This document shows, in pieces, positions 1-7,885 of a DNA stretch of 26,617 bases; the stretch's first letter is position 1, and the number at the start of each line of letters is the position of its first letter. Source of the stretch: VBAS01 sp035318985 (lineage in GTDB: Bacteria; Bacteroidota; Bacteroidia; Chitinophagales; Chitinophagaceae); contig DATHDP010000038.1 in assembly GCA_035318985.1 (NCBI GenBank), forward strand, positions 1-26,617. The letters are read 5' to 3'. Under the pieces are notes generated by a model. That model saw only the letters and a list, made by a program, of their open reading frames with translations. It did no database searches and was not told where the DNA came from. The position numbers and the translations under genes are program-made.

Positions 1-1
1 G

Positions 2-589
2 CTTTTAGGTTTTAAACAAGATTCATTAAAAAAATTTACGGGTAAAACGTTGGCAGAAGTTGCAAAGATCCGTGGCACATCTCCTGAAGAAACAGCAATG
101 GATCTTATCGTACAAGATAGTACAAGAGTGGGTGTTGCCTATTTTTTGATGAATGAAGAGAATGTAAAAAAACAAGTTTCATTGCCATGGGTAAGTTTTG
201 GAAGCGATGAAGGTTCTTACACCACCGAAGGTGTTTTTCTTAAATCAAATGCGCATCCAAGAGCTTATGGAAACTTTACAAGAGTATTGGGTAAATATTC
301 AAGAGATGAAAAGCTCATGTCCTTACAAGAAGCAATACGCAAGCTTGCAAAGCTTCCTGCTGACAATTTAAAACTTCAGAAACGTGGCGAATTGAAAGTT
401 GGTAATTACGCTGATATCGTGATTTTTGATCCGTTAAAAGTAAAAGACAATGCCACTTTTGAAAAGCCACATCAATACTCTGAAGGGATGATCCATGTTT
501 TTGTAAATGGTGTACAGGTTTTAAAAGATGATGAGCATACAGGTGCAAAACCGGGAAGGTTTGTGAAAGGACCAGGTTATAGAAATTAA
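2..589 (+). CDS. N-acyl-D-amino-acid deacylase, C-terminal part (5' end outside window)
   Basis: The reading frame is open from the first bases of the window, so this is the 3' part (about 195 codons) of a longer gene. It resembles the C-terminal half of D-aminoacylases of the amidohydrolase superfamily, which are zinc hydrolases that remove N-acyl groups from D-amino acids. Family marks I can see are GSDEG (the Asp after Gly-Ser is the usual metal ligand), AHPRAYGNFTRVLGKY, the LPADNLKLQKRGELKVGNYADIVIFDP block that returns to the small beta domain, and the end VNGVQVLKDDEHTGAKPGRF. The TTG at 50 is an internal Leu codon, not a start. The catalytic N-terminal half and any signal peptide are not visible. 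The TAA stop lies inside the left arm of an AT-rich repeat (585-615). Confidence 0.85.
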   Translation, partial: LLGFKQDSLKKFTGKTLAEVAKIRGTSPEETAMDLIVQDSTRVGVAYFLMNEENVKKQVSLPWVSFGSDEGSYTTEGVFLKSNAHPRAYGNFTRVLGKYSRDEKLMSLQEAIRKLAKLPADNLKLQKRGELKVGNYADIVIFDPLKVKDNATFEKPHQYSEGMIHVFVNGVQVLKDDEHTGAKPGRFVKGPGYRN

Positions 590-615
590 TAATTAACAAT
601 TAAAAATTAATAATT
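585..615. repeat. AT-rich intergenic repeat, copy 1 (ATTAATAATT-N11-ATTAATAATT)
   Basis: Two identical ATTAATAATT arms (585-594 and 606-615) are separated by 11 bp. The right arm abuts the GTG start of the acetyltransferase, and the left arm contains the stop codon of the deacylase. The same arrangement with the same spacing recurs at 4777-4807 between mqnB and mqnD. Confidence 0.6.
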
Positions 616-1062
616 GTGATCCAGATTCGAAGAGCAGTTGAAGAAGATTGCCCAAGACTATTGGAATTAATAACTGAATTAGCGGTTTATGAAAAAGCGC
701 CTAATGAAGTGACAGTTTCGTTAGATCATTTTACCGAAAGTGGTTTTGGGAAAAATCCAGTATGGTGGTCTTTTGTTGCCGAGGAGAATGGGACCATTCT
801 TGGCTTTGCTCTTTATTACATTCGTTATTCAACATGGAAAGGGCAACGAATGTACTTGGAAGATATAATTGTTACGGAAGAAGCAAGAGGAAAAGGGATA
901 GGAAAATTATTAATGGCTCGTTTGATCGAAGAAGCAAAAGAAAAAAAATTCAGTGGCATGATGTGGCAGGTATTAGAATGGAATGAACCCGCCATCAATT
1001 TTTATAAAAAATATGATACAAAGTTTGATTCCGAATGGGTGAATTGCAGTATTAATCTATAA
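616..1062 (+). CDS. GNAT-family N-acetyltransferase, diamine-acetyltransferase-like
   Basis: A 148-residue single-domain GNAT protein that should transfer an acetyl group from acetyl-CoA to an amine. It starts with GTG at 616; no in-frame ATG lies upstream before the preceding gene. The acetyl-CoA pyrophosphate loop reads VTEEARGKGIGKLL. The segments YLEDIIVTEEARGKGIG and LEWNEPAINFYKKY match the YLEDFFV and EWNEPSINFYKR segments of eukaryotic spermidine/spermine acetyltransferase (SAT1/SAT2). A polyamine or thialysine-like substrate is therefore plausible, but that is inference. It faces the minus-strand lipoprotein gene, with only 3 bp between the two stops. Length is normal for the family. 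Confidence 0.85.
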   Translation: MIQIRRAVEEDCPRLLELITELAVYEKAPNEVTVSLDHFTESGFGKNPVWWSFVAEENGTILGFALYYIRYSTWKGQRMYLEDIIVTEEARGKGIGKLLMARLIEEAKEKKFSGMMWQVLEWNEPAINFYKKYDTKFDSEWVNCSINL

Positions 1063-1065
1063 CTA

Positions 1066-1419
1066 CTACTCTATTTTTTCAAATTGTATCGTTGTAGGTA
1101 AAGCAGGTCTCTGGTAGAAATTGCTTATTGTAATTTTTTTTGAATTATCAAAATTAAAGTAATATGAATTGAACCCTCCGGAAGAGCCAAAACTTTTTAA
1201 CAAGATACTATCTGATTTTATCTGATAGTTGTAACCAATGTGAGATTGCTGAGATCTTAAATATATACTCTGAAAACTGCTTGAAATTAAAGGATTAAAC
1301 TCGAGTGTATCCAATCGCAAAGTTTTTTCAACCCATATTCCCTCGAAAGAACCTTCAGCGTTTTCTTTTCTGCAAGAAATAATCAGAACAGCAAATAAAA
1401 AAATGACCATCTTACTCAT
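1066..1419 (-). CDS. small lipoprotein of unknown function
   Basis: 117 residues. The N-terminus MSKMVIFLFAVLIISC is a short hydrophobic signal ending in a lipobox (I-I-S-C, Cys16), so the mature protein of about 100 residues should be lipid-anchored. The rest has the texture of a small beta-rich domain (GSFEGIWVEKTLRLDTLEF, then alternating hydrophobic strands), similar to lipocalin-like lipoproteins of Bacteroidota, but I do not recognise a family. It lies 23 bp downstream of fabD on the same strand and may be its distal cotranscribed partner. No function is assigned. Confidence 0.7.
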   Translation of the reverse strand: MSKMVIFLFAVLIISCRKENAEGSFEGIWVEKTLRLDTLEFNPLISSSFQSIYLRSQQSHIGYNYQIKSDSILLKSFGSSGGFNSYYFNFDNSKKITISNFYQRPALPTTIQFEKIE

Positions 1420-1442
1420 ACTATCTAAAGTTATAATTTTTC

Positions 1443-2333
1443 TTAGCTCACTCCACTTACTTCCATTGACTTTTCAATTTTTAAGATCAATCCTTGCAGC
1501 ACTTTTCCTGGACCGGATTCTGTAAACTTAGAAGCTCCATCAGCGATCATTGCTTGAACACTTTGTGTCCAGCGAACGGCGCCAGTAAGCTGATCGATAA
1601 GGTTTTGTTTTATTTCATCTTTATCCATTACAGCCCTGGCAACTACATTTTGGTAAACGGCGCATGTGGGATTATGAAATTTAGTTGCTTCAATAGCTTC
1701 CTTCAATTCTTTTTTTGCAGGCTCCATCAAAGGGGAATGAAAAGCTCCTCCAACCGGAAGAACCAAAGCTCTTTTAGCACCAGCTGCTTTCATTCTTTCA
1801 CATGCAATGTCGATTCCCTTTATTGTTCCGCTTATTACCAATTGTCCCGGGCAATTATAATTCGCCGGCACTACTATTTCTCCAGTTTCTTTTTGTACTT
1901 CGGCACAAATCGCTTCTACTTTATCATCTGCAAGATTTAAAACAGCTGCCATTGTAGATGGATTCATTTCACAAGCTTTTTGCATAGCCCTGGCACGAAC
2001 TGCTACAAGCTGCAGAGCATCTTCAAAACTCAGTGTGCCGTTTGCAACCAATGCAGAAAACTCACCGAGTGAATGACCAGCTACCATATCAGGTGATGCA
2101 CTTTCAATAGTTCTGTAAGCAACGATCGAGTGCAGGAAAACTGCTGGCTGTGTTACATTGGTTTGTTTAAGATCTTCTTCAGTACCATTCATCATAATAT
2201 CTGAAAGACGAAAACCAAGAACCTCGTTCGATTGTTCAAATAATTTTTTAGCGAAGACACTATTGTTGTAGTGATCTTTACCCATGCCCGGAAATTGTGA
2301 GCCCTGGCCCGGAAATACAAATGCATGTTTCAT
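1443..2333 (-). CDS. fabD: malonyl-CoA:ACP transacylase (FabD)
   Basis: 296 residues from the ATG at 2333. A longer reading from 2390 would add 19 residues with no family similarity, whereas MKHAFVFPGQGSQ is the usual FabD start. The enzyme moves malonyl from CoA to acyl carrier protein for fatty-acid elongation. The nucleophile Ser88 is in GHSLGE and the catalytic His199 is in GGAFHSPLM. GQGSQ near residue 9 and NYNCPGQLVISG around 158-170 are also typical. Length is normal. A strong hairpin terminator (2389-2423) separates it from folE upstream, so it probably has its own promoter. The small lipoprotein gene follows 23 bp later. Confidence 0.95.
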   Translation of the reverse strand: MKHAFVFPGQGSQFPGMGKDHYNNSVFAKKLFEQSNEVLGFRLSDIMMNGTEEDLKQTNVTQPAVFLHSIVAYRTIESASPDMVAGHSLGEFSALVANGTLSFEDALQLVAVRARAMQKACEMNPSTMAAVLNLADDKVEAICAEVQKETGEIVVPANYNCPGQLVISGTIKGIDIACERMKAAGAKRALVLPVGGAFHSPLMEPAKKELKEAIEATKFHNPTCAVYQNVVARAVMDKDEIKQNLIDQLTGAVRWTQSVQAMIADGASKFTESGPGKVLQGLILKIEKSMEVSGVS

Positions 2334-2388
2334 GGTTCGATAATTTACCCCCACCCTTCCGATCAAAATTTGGTGATCAACCGGAAAC

Positions 2389-2423
2389 AAAAAAGGTTTG
2401 ATATTATTTTTATCAAACCTTTT
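2389..2423 (-). terminator. intrinsic terminator of folE
   Basis: A 13-bp perfect stem (2391-2403 with 2411-2423) has a 7-nt loop. Read on the minus strand, the stem AAAGGTTTGATA/TATCAAACCTTT is followed by a run of T. It sits between the folE stop and the fabD start, and is oriented to end folE transcription. Confidence 0.85.
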
Positions 2424-2445
2424 AATGAATTACAAATATACCGGA

Positions 2446-3042
2446 TTAGCTTAAATCGGCTGATATAAGTTTAAGGAACTCGCTACGTGTAGAATTTTTA
2501 TGAAACTCCCCATCAAACGCTGAAGTTGTGGTTGTTGAATTTTGTTTTTGTACGCCACGCATCATCATGCATAAGTGTTTAGCCTCAATTACAACAGCCA
2601 CACCCAATGGATTCAATGTTTCTTTAATAGCATCTTTAATTTGTAGTGTCAATCTTTCCTGCACCTGCAGGCGTCGTGCAAAAACATCCACTACTCTTGC
2701 TATTTTACTCAATCCTGTTATCCACCCATTTGGAATATAAGCCACATGTGCCTTACCAATAAAAGGTAGCATGTGATGTTCGCACATACTGTAAATTTCA
2801 ATATCCTTTACCACGATCATCTCACTCACCTCTTCATGAAATTTCGCTGAATTGATGATTGCTCTTGCATCAAGATTATAACCTTGCGTAAGATATTGCA
2901 TCGCTTTAGCCAATCTCTCCGGTGTTTTTTTCAACCCTTCACGTTCCGGATCCTCACCAAGCAATCCAAGAACTTCACCATAGCTTTTTACAAGCCCATT
3001 CGTGATCTCGTCTTCGTATTGTTCTATTTTTTTATATGCCAT
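2446..3042 (-). CDS. folE: GTP cyclohydrolase I
   Basis: 198 residues. FolE converts GTP to 7,8-dihydroneopterin triphosphate, the first step toward folate, tetrahydropterins and (through QueD) queuosine. The family signature MCEHHMLPFIGKAHVAYIP carries Cys87 and His90, and Cys158 sits in HLCMMMRGV; these three are the zinc ligands by family comparison. GLSKIARVVDVFARRLQVQERL is the conserved core helix. Length and start (ATG at 3042) fit the family. The two genes just upstream encode 6-pyruvoyltetrahydropterin synthases that use its product, so the trio looks like a pterin cluster. It ends at the terminator 2389-2423. Confidence 0.95.
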   Translation of the reverse strand: MAYKKIEQYEDEITNGLVKSYGEVLGLLGEDPEREGLKKTPERLAKAMQYLTQGYNLDARAIINSAKFHEEVSEMIVVKDIEIYSMCEHHMLPFIGKAHVAYIPNGWITGLSKIARVVDVFARRLQVQERLTLQIKDAIKETLNPLGVAVVIEAKHLCMMMRGVQKQNSTTTTSAFDGEFHKNSTRSEFLKLISADLS

Positions 3043-3169
3043 AAAACCAATTTATAAATATTTTTTTGTTGCCAGCTTTTGTAACTCTACTCATCGTCCC
3101 TTGCGTCGCACTCTTGTACGGTATCAATTCTATTCAACAAATTATCATGTATCCACTTTCATCTATCAT

Positions 3170-3586
3170 CTAACCAACAGGGTATTCCACAAAATTTCTT
3201 GGCGTTTCATACAATCTTATCTGCAAATCTTTTTCTTTAGGAATTTCCGGCCGCAATAATTCATAAATAACGACAACAATATTTTCTGCTGTAGGATTCA
3301 GATTTTTAAATTCTTTAGTATCCAGGTTCAAATTTTTATGATCGAATCTATCAATAATTTTTTCTTTTACCAGGTCACTCAATTTCTTTAGATCCATTAC
3401 ATAACCAGTTTTCTCATCCGGCTCACCAATTATTTTTACTATCAGCTCATAATTATGACCATGATAATTGGGCAAAGCACATTTCCCAAATACTTCCATA
3501 TTCTTTTCGTCATCCCAATCAGCATTAAATAAGCGATGTGCTGAATTGAAATTTTCTTTTCTGAATATTGCAACTTTTTTTCCCAT
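3170..3586 (-). CDS. 6-pyruvoyltetrahydropterin synthase-family protein, paralogue 1
   Basis: 138 residues of the PTPS/QueD family. Zinc ligands His17, His42 and His44 (AH and HGHN), catalytic Cys36, Asp82-His83 (FDHKNLN) and Glu127 are all present. The spacing Cys-X5-His-Gly-His (C36 to H42) is that of true PTPS enzymes, not the shorter Cys-X3-HGH of QueD. By this criterion it should make 6-pyruvoyltetrahydropterin from dihydroneopterin triphosphate. It sits 127 bp upstream of folE on the same strand and 46 bp downstream of a second paralogue. No sepiapterin reductase or aromatic amino-acid hydroxylase is in the window, so the end product is open. Confidence 0.88.
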   Translation of the reverse strand: MGKKVAIFRKENFNSAHRLFNADWDDEKNMEVFGKCALPNYHGHNYELIVKIIGEPDEKTGYVMDLKKLSDLVKEKIIDRFDHKNLNLDTKEFKNLNPTAENIVVVIYELLRPEIPKEKDLQIRLYETPRNFVEYPVG

Positions 3587-3632
3587 TATTTCATAATTAA
3601 ATAACAGATCGCAAAGAATATTGTTCAGTGCA

Positions 3633-4046
3633 CTATTTACTACCGTAATATTCTACAAATATCTTGGCAGTTTCTACAAGTTTCAAACAATGCAATTGAA
3701 CGGGGGGCGGAAGATGTGGCTCAAGTTCTTGCCAGATACCTATCACAAGGTTTTCAATAGAACAAAGTTTCCCTTTCATAAAATCCACATCCATATTCAG
3801 GTTACGATGATCAAGCTTTTCAATAACCTTTTCATTTATCAATCCACCTAACTTTTTTGCATCAAAAATAAAACCGGTTTCGGGATCAGGGTCTCCTTTT
3901 ATTGTAACAAACAATTCAAAGTTGTGTCCATGCCAGTTTTCGTTGGCGCATTTGCCAAACACATCGTTGTTTTTTTCCTTACTCCAGTTGGGATTATAGA
4001 GCTTATGAGCAGCGTTAAAATGTTCAATTCTTGTTAAGTAAACCAT
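3633..4046 (-). CDS. 6-pyruvoyltetrahydropterin synthase-family protein, paralogue 2
   Basis: 137 residues, clearly homologous to the neighbour but well diverged from it. It keeps the zinc ligands His14, His39 and His41, catalytic Cys33, Asp79-His80 and Glu125, again with Cys-X5-HGH spacing. One local difference is that the usual Pro/Ser-Thr-x-Glu-Asn segment reads CSIENL here, against PTAENI in paralogue 1. Both copies therefore look active, and one may have shifted substrate. Its start faces mqnB across a 98-bp divergent gap. That gap holds a minus-strand TACCTTTG (4097-4104) matching the Bacteroidota -7 element, without a clean -33 partner. Confidence 0.88.
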   Translation of the reverse strand: MVYLTRIEHFNAAHKLYNPNWSKEKNNDVFGKCANENWHGHNFELFVTIKGDPDPETGFIFDAKKLGGLINEKVIEKLDHRNLNMDVDFMKGKLCSIENLVIGIWQELEPHLPPPVQLHCLKLVETAKIFVEYYGSK

Positions 4047-4144
4047 GCTTTACTTTTTGTTTCCTCACAGCGTTGGGCAGAGGAAATAATGAGCGGCAAA
4101 GGTAAGGCCATCAGCTTTACCAATGATGTACGATATTTGCCAAA

Positions 4145-4795
4145 ATGGGAAAAAATATACTGGTAGTTGCAGCTACGGCTAAAGAAATTAATCCTTTTAT
4201 TGAACTAACAAGAACAGGTGATATCAATAATGCAGATATACTTATTTCCGGTATCGGGCTTACCGCAAGCACTTATCATTTAGCCAAACAACTTGCTTTA
4301 AAAAAATACGACATTGTGATACAAGCGGGGGTTGCTGGCTGTTTTGATCTTAGAATTCCATTAGGTGCAGTTGTAGCAGTAAAACAAGATGCAATTGCAG
4401 ATCAAAGTGTGGTTGAATTACAAAAGCTCAAAACTCTTTTTGATCTAAACCTTGTACCACAGGATCAGTATCCATACAAAAAAGGGTGGTTGATAAATAC
4501 AAATAAAGAGGTTTTAAAAAAAACCAAATTAAAAATTGTAAAAGGAATTTCAGTCAACCAGATCAGCACTTCAAAACAAATGATAAAGTTTTATCGTGAT
4601 GTATTCGATCCTGTAACTGAATCAATGGAAGGCGCCGCACTTCATTATGTTTGTTTAATGGAGAATGTTCCATTTGTACAGATCAGGAGTATCTCAAATT
4701 ATATTGGCGAAAGAAACAAGAAGAAGTGGGATATGATGGATTCGATCGCCAATTTAAATGACACACTAATTAAACAATTAATAATTATTAATTAG
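4145..4795 (+). CDS. mqnB: futalosine hydrolase
   Basis: 216 residues of the nucleoside phosphorylase/hydrolase fold. MqnB releases hypoxanthine from futalosine in the alternative menaquinone pathway. The start MGKNILVVAATAKEINPF, the glycine-rich IQAGVAGCFD, and ESMEGAALHYVCLMENVPFVQIRSISNYIG (the base/ribose-binding Glu-x-Met-Glu-Gly block) fit MqnB rather than methylthioadenosine nucleosidase. mqnD follows on the same strand, which confirms the pathway. The last residues (QLIIIN) are encoded inside the AT-rich repeat at 4777-4807, so the extreme C-terminus may be shaped by repeat insertion rather than by function. Confidence 0.92.
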   Translation: MGKNILVVAATAKEINPFIELTRTGDINNADILISGIGLTASTYHLAKQLALKKYDIVIQAGVAGCFDLRIPLGAVVAVKQDAIADQSVVELQKLKTLFDLNLVPQDQYPYKKGWLINTNKEVLKKTKLKIVKGISVNQISTSKQMIKFYRDVFDPVTESMEGAALHYVCLMENVPFVQIRSISNYIGERNKKKWDMMDSIANLNDTLIKQLIIIN

Positions 4796-4807
4796 GAATT
4801 AATAATT
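4777..4807. repeat. AT-rich intergenic repeat, copy 2 (ATTAATAATT-N11-ATTAATAATT)
   Basis: Arms 4777-4786 and 4798-4807 are identical to those at 585-615 and have the same 11-bp spacer length. This copy covers the end of mqnB, including its TAG stop, and reaches to 8 bp before the mqnD ATG. Confidence 0.6.
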
Positions 4808-4815
4808 TCTTACTA

Positions 4816-5658
4816 ATGAAACTAACTCTTGGATTTTCACCTTGTCCTAACGATACCTTCATCTTTGATGCATTGGTAAATAAAAAGATCGATACAGAAG
4901 GTTTGGAGTTTGATGTATTGCTTGAAGATGTAGAGACACTAAACAAATGGTCATTTGAAAAAAAAATCGATATAACAAAACTTAGCTATCCTGCTTTTTT
5001 TCAAAATCTTGATAAATATGTTTTACTAAACTCAGGTGCTGCCTTGGGCAAAGGAGTTGGTCCTTTGTTAATTTCAAAACAAAACATTCAACATTCTACT
5101 TTTAACTTTCAACAAGCCACAATTGCATTACCCGGAAAGAACACAACTGCTAATCTTCTATTCTCCTTTGCATACCCGGAAGCAAAGAATAAAAAGCACA
5201 TGATATTTTCAGAGATCGAAGAAACAGTTTTAAAAGAACAAACAGAACTTGGCGTGATCATACATGAAAATCGTTTTACCTATCAACAAAAGGGACTACA
5301 TAAAGTAACTGATCTGGGTGAATATTGGGAAGAAAAAATGAAAGCGCCGATCCCATTAGGTGGTATAGCTGTTAAAAGATCAATAGAAAAAGAAACAAGT
5401 TTAAAAATAGACAGGCTCATAAGAAAGAGTATTGAATTTGCATTTAGTAATTATCCTTTAATTACTAACTATGTAAAGCAACATTCACAGGAAATGAGTG
5501 AAGATGTAATGCGACAGCATATCGAACTATATGTAAATAATTTTTCGATCGATCTTGGCAATGATGGAAAACAGGCAATAGAAACTTTGTATAAAATAGC
5601 AGCGACACAATTACCAGTTAGTTCAGTCCAATCATCAAGTGAGTTGTTCCTTTCATAA
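4816..5658 (+). CDS. mqnD: 1,4-dihydroxy-6-naphthoate synthase
   Basis: 280 residues of the MqnA/MqnD periplasmic-binding-protein-like fold. MqnD cleaves cyclic dehypoxanthinyl futalosine to 1,4-dihydroxy-6-naphthoate in the futalosine menaquinone route. Diagnostic segments are the N-terminal SPCPNDTFIFDAL, the KLSYPAFF strand, the LNSGAALGKGVGPLLIS stretch, and LGVIIHENRFTY with EYWEEKMKAPIPLGGIAV. Start at ATG 4816, 20 bp after mqnB. The two genes are probably cotranscribed. Other pathway genes (mqnA, mqnC, mqnE) are not in the window. Confidence 0.93.
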   Translation: MKLTLGFSPCPNDTFIFDALVNKKIDTEGLEFDVLLEDVETLNKWSFEKKIDITKLSYPAFFQNLDKYVLLNSGAALGKGVGPLLISKQNIQHSTFNFQQATIALPGKNTTANLLFSFAYPEAKNKKHMIFSEIEETVLKEQTELGVIIHENRFTYQQKGLHKVTDLGEYWEEKMKAPIPLGGIAVKRSIEKETSLKIDRLIRKSIEFAFSNYPLITNYVKQHSQEMSEDVMRQHIELYVNNFSIDLGNDGKQAIETLYKIAATQLPVSSVQSSSELFLS

Positions 5659-5788
5659 AGTAGGTTTATTCGTTATTCAGTTATGGATTTATTTTGCTCT
5701 TGAATCATCGTTTTTGTCGTTTCGTTAACACAAGAGGTTATGTATTGATGCGTTATTTGTAAATCGAAAACCCAAACCACACACCAAC

Positions 5789-7054
5789 ATGAGAAAGCCT
5801 TTCCTGGTACTTACGCTGCTTTTTATCACTTTGCTGATAAAAGCTCAGAATAATAATCAACCCGTCCACAGGCTAAAAGTATTTATTGATTGCAGCAATA
5901 CACGGTGCGACCAGACTTTCATAAAAACAGAAATTAATATCGTTGATTTTTTATTAGATAACCAGGCGGCAGATCTGCATATACTAATAACAGAACAGGA
6001 AACTGGAGGCGGCGGGAGTCAGTACCAACTTATTTTCTTCGGACAAAATAAGTTCAAGCAAATGACAGATACATTACGATTTAATACGGATGCTAATGCA
6101 ACTGATTTTGAAGAAAGAGATCTGTTGATCAAATATCTAAAGTTGGGTCTAACCCCCTACATCGTTAAAGCTGGCAATGGAAAGGACATAGTAATTGAAA
6201 TGAAAACAAAAATGGATGAAAAAAGGAAAGATACTTCAGCTATTACCAAAGACCCCTGGAATTATTGGGTGTTTCGTGCAGGAGCAAATGGGAATATAAG
6301 TGCTGACGAAGTTTATAAGACTTCCCGCGTGGGAGCAAATTTTGCTGCAAATCGTGTAACCGAAGAATTGAAAGTAGGCTTTGAAGCATATGGTAACAAA
6401 AACAGGGATAGTTATTACCTGGAAGATAGTACAACGAAACAAAAGATAGTAAACAAAAATGAGAGTTATAATTTTCAACACTATCTCATAAAAAGTATTA
6501 ATGACCATTGGTCATATGGATACCAGGTAGAATTATCCCGCAGTAGCTTTTCAAATAATAAAGGCAGGTTACTTTTTCGTACAGGTTTTGAATATGACAT
6601 TTATCCATACAAAGAAGTGAATACAAAATTTTTCACTCTGTCTTATACTGTTGATGCAAGGCGAAACTCATATTTCGATACAACCCTGTATGATAAGCTT
6701 AAGGAAACTCTTTATGGACAGAGTTTAGAAGCCAATCTATCTTTCAAGCAAAAGTGGGGCACTATAGAATTTGGAGTAGATTATCATAATTATTTCCATG
6801 ATTGGAAATATTTGAATCTTAGTGTAAACGGAGAAGTTGATATACGCATAACCGGTGGGTTATCTTTTAATTTTTACTCTTATGCAGAATTAAGCCGGGA
6901 TCAAATTTATTTACCGAAAGAAGAAGCCGATGTCACAGAAGTTCTTACTCGCCGCAGACAAATCGCTTCGGGTTATAGTTTCTATACCAGTTTTGGTCTT
7001 AATTATCGGTTCGGATCCAAGCTGAATAATTTTGTAAACCCAAGGTTTGACTAA
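5789..7054 (+). CDS. probable outer-membrane beta-barrel protein, unknown function
   Basis: 421 residues. An N-terminal Sec signal (MRKPFLVLTLLFITLLIKA, cleavage probably before QNNN) indicates export. The first ~130 mature residues form a soluble-looking domain (VFIDCSNTRCDQTFIKTEI with two close cysteines, ADLHILITEQETGGGG). From about residue 160 the sequence alternates aromatic and polar residues in strands typical of a barrel (YGYQVELSRSSF, FFTLSYTVDARRNSYF, FGVDYHNYFHDWKYLNLSV). It ends near YTSFGLNYRFGS with a short tail. I do not recognise a named family. The gene stands alone on the + strand, and its stop overlaps the stop of the convergent aminotransferase gene at 7051-7054. Confidence 0.75.
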   Translation: MRKPFLVLTLLFITLLIKAQNNNQPVHRLKVFIDCSNTRCDQTFIKTEINIVDFLLDNQAADLHILITEQETGGGGSQYQLIFFGQNKFKQMTDTLRFNTDANATDFEERDLLIKYLKLGLTPYIVKAGNGKDIVIEMKTKMDEKRKDTSAITKDPWNYWVFRAGANGNISADEVYKTSRVGANFAANRVTEELKVGFEAYGNKNRDSYYLEDSTTKQKIVNKNESYNFQHYLIKSINDHWSYGYQVELSRSSFSNNKGRLLFRTGFEYDIYPYKEVNTKFFTLSYTVDARRNSYFDTTLYDKLKETLYGQSLEANLSFKQKWGTIEFGVDYHNYFHDWKYLNLSVNGEVDIRITGGLSFNFYSYAELSRDQIYLPKEEADVTEVLTRRRQIASGYSFYTSFGLNYRFGSKLNNFVNPRFD

Positions 7055-7884
7055 ATTATTTGATCCAGTGTCGTAAATATTTTACTACTAATTGTATTCT
7101 TATAAATCTTGCCCCTGCATTCTTTTACCCATCTTATACCTGTAATAGCATTCGTGAGAAAAACTTCATCTGCCTGGAGCAAGATCTCCTGACTAAGAAC
7201 AGCTTCTTGCATGAGATGATCAGAATCCTGGGTTGCCAGTGCGAAAATTTTTTTTCTCATTACACCTGCAACACAACCTTCATTTAATGGTGGTGTAAAG
7301 ATTTTGTTGTCTTTTACCCAAAAAATATTGGCAATTGTTGAATCACATATCTGGTCATGCTGATTCAGAATTAAAGCATCGTTCAGTTTATTTTCTCTAG
7401 CCCAAATAGCCGCCATTACATAAGGAAGATAGTTGGCAGATTTAAGATTTGAAAAAACATCAATACTTTTTCTAGCATCAGGAAAAACATCAATGATCAA
7501 TCCATTTTCATTAAACCCCTTTTGCTCTAACTGCCAACATTCAATTAAATAAGAAAATTTATTGTAGCAATCATAAAGCCCGCCATTTCCTCTTGATACT
7601 GACAGACGAATTCTCGCAGATCTCTCGCATCCATTCTTTTTACTCAGTTCTCTAATTTCCTTTTCAATTTTCTGTTTTGTAAAAAGAGCAGGGGTATTAA
7701 ATTTTAAAACCTCTAAACCCAAAAACAATCTTTCAAAATGGTAGTCCTCCAATAAAATATTTCCATTTATCAATTTCATTGTTTCAAAAAGTCCATCGCC
7801 ATACCGGTAACTCCTATCGTCTTTAGATAGAACTGTTTCATCATCCGCAAAAAACCTTCCGTTATAATTAAAATATTTTTTCAT
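7051..7884 (-). CDS. class IV PLP aminotransferase (aminodeoxychorismate lyase / branched-chain aminotransferase-like)
   Basis: 277 residues from ATG 7884. An alternative start at 7896 would overlap the upstream gene, and MKKYFNYNG fits the family better. It is a fold-type IV PLP enzyme. YRYGDGLFETMKL is the N-terminal signature, Lys148 in NLKSANYLPYVMA is the predicted Schiff-base lysine, and CDSTIANIFWV with GCVAGVMRKKI forms the cofactor phosphate site. The short length and YGDGLFET favour 4-amino-4-deoxychorismate lyase (PabC, folate) over a branched-chain transaminase, but sequence alone does not separate these safely. Its ATG lies 1 bp past the TGA of the upstream small membrane-protein gene, so translation is probably coupled. 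Confidence 0.82.
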   Translation of the reverse strand: MKKYFNYNGRFFADDETVLSKDDRSYRYGDGLFETMKLINGNILLEDYHFERLFLGLEVLKFNTPALFTKQKIEKEIRELSKKNGCERSARIRLSVSRGNGGLYDCYNKFSYLIECWQLEQKGFNENGLIIDVFPDARKSIDVFSNLKSANYLPYVMAAIWARENKLNDALILNQHDQICDSTIANIFWVKDNKIFTPPLNEGCVAGVMRKKIFALATQDSDHLMQEAVLSQEILLQADEVFLTNAITGIRWVKECRGKIYKNTISSKIFTTLDQII

Positions 7885-7885
7885 T

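Noticed and set aside
1494..1940. 148-codon + strand frame inside fabD
   Set aside because: Antisense shadow of a clearly conserved gene. Its translation is rich in Cys, Ser and Phe, with no family resemblance.
5690..5706. TTTTGCTCTTG upstream of the beta-barrel gene, matching a block of the shared element
   Set aside because: Only 11 bases match and none of the other blocks of the element are present nearby; likely chance.
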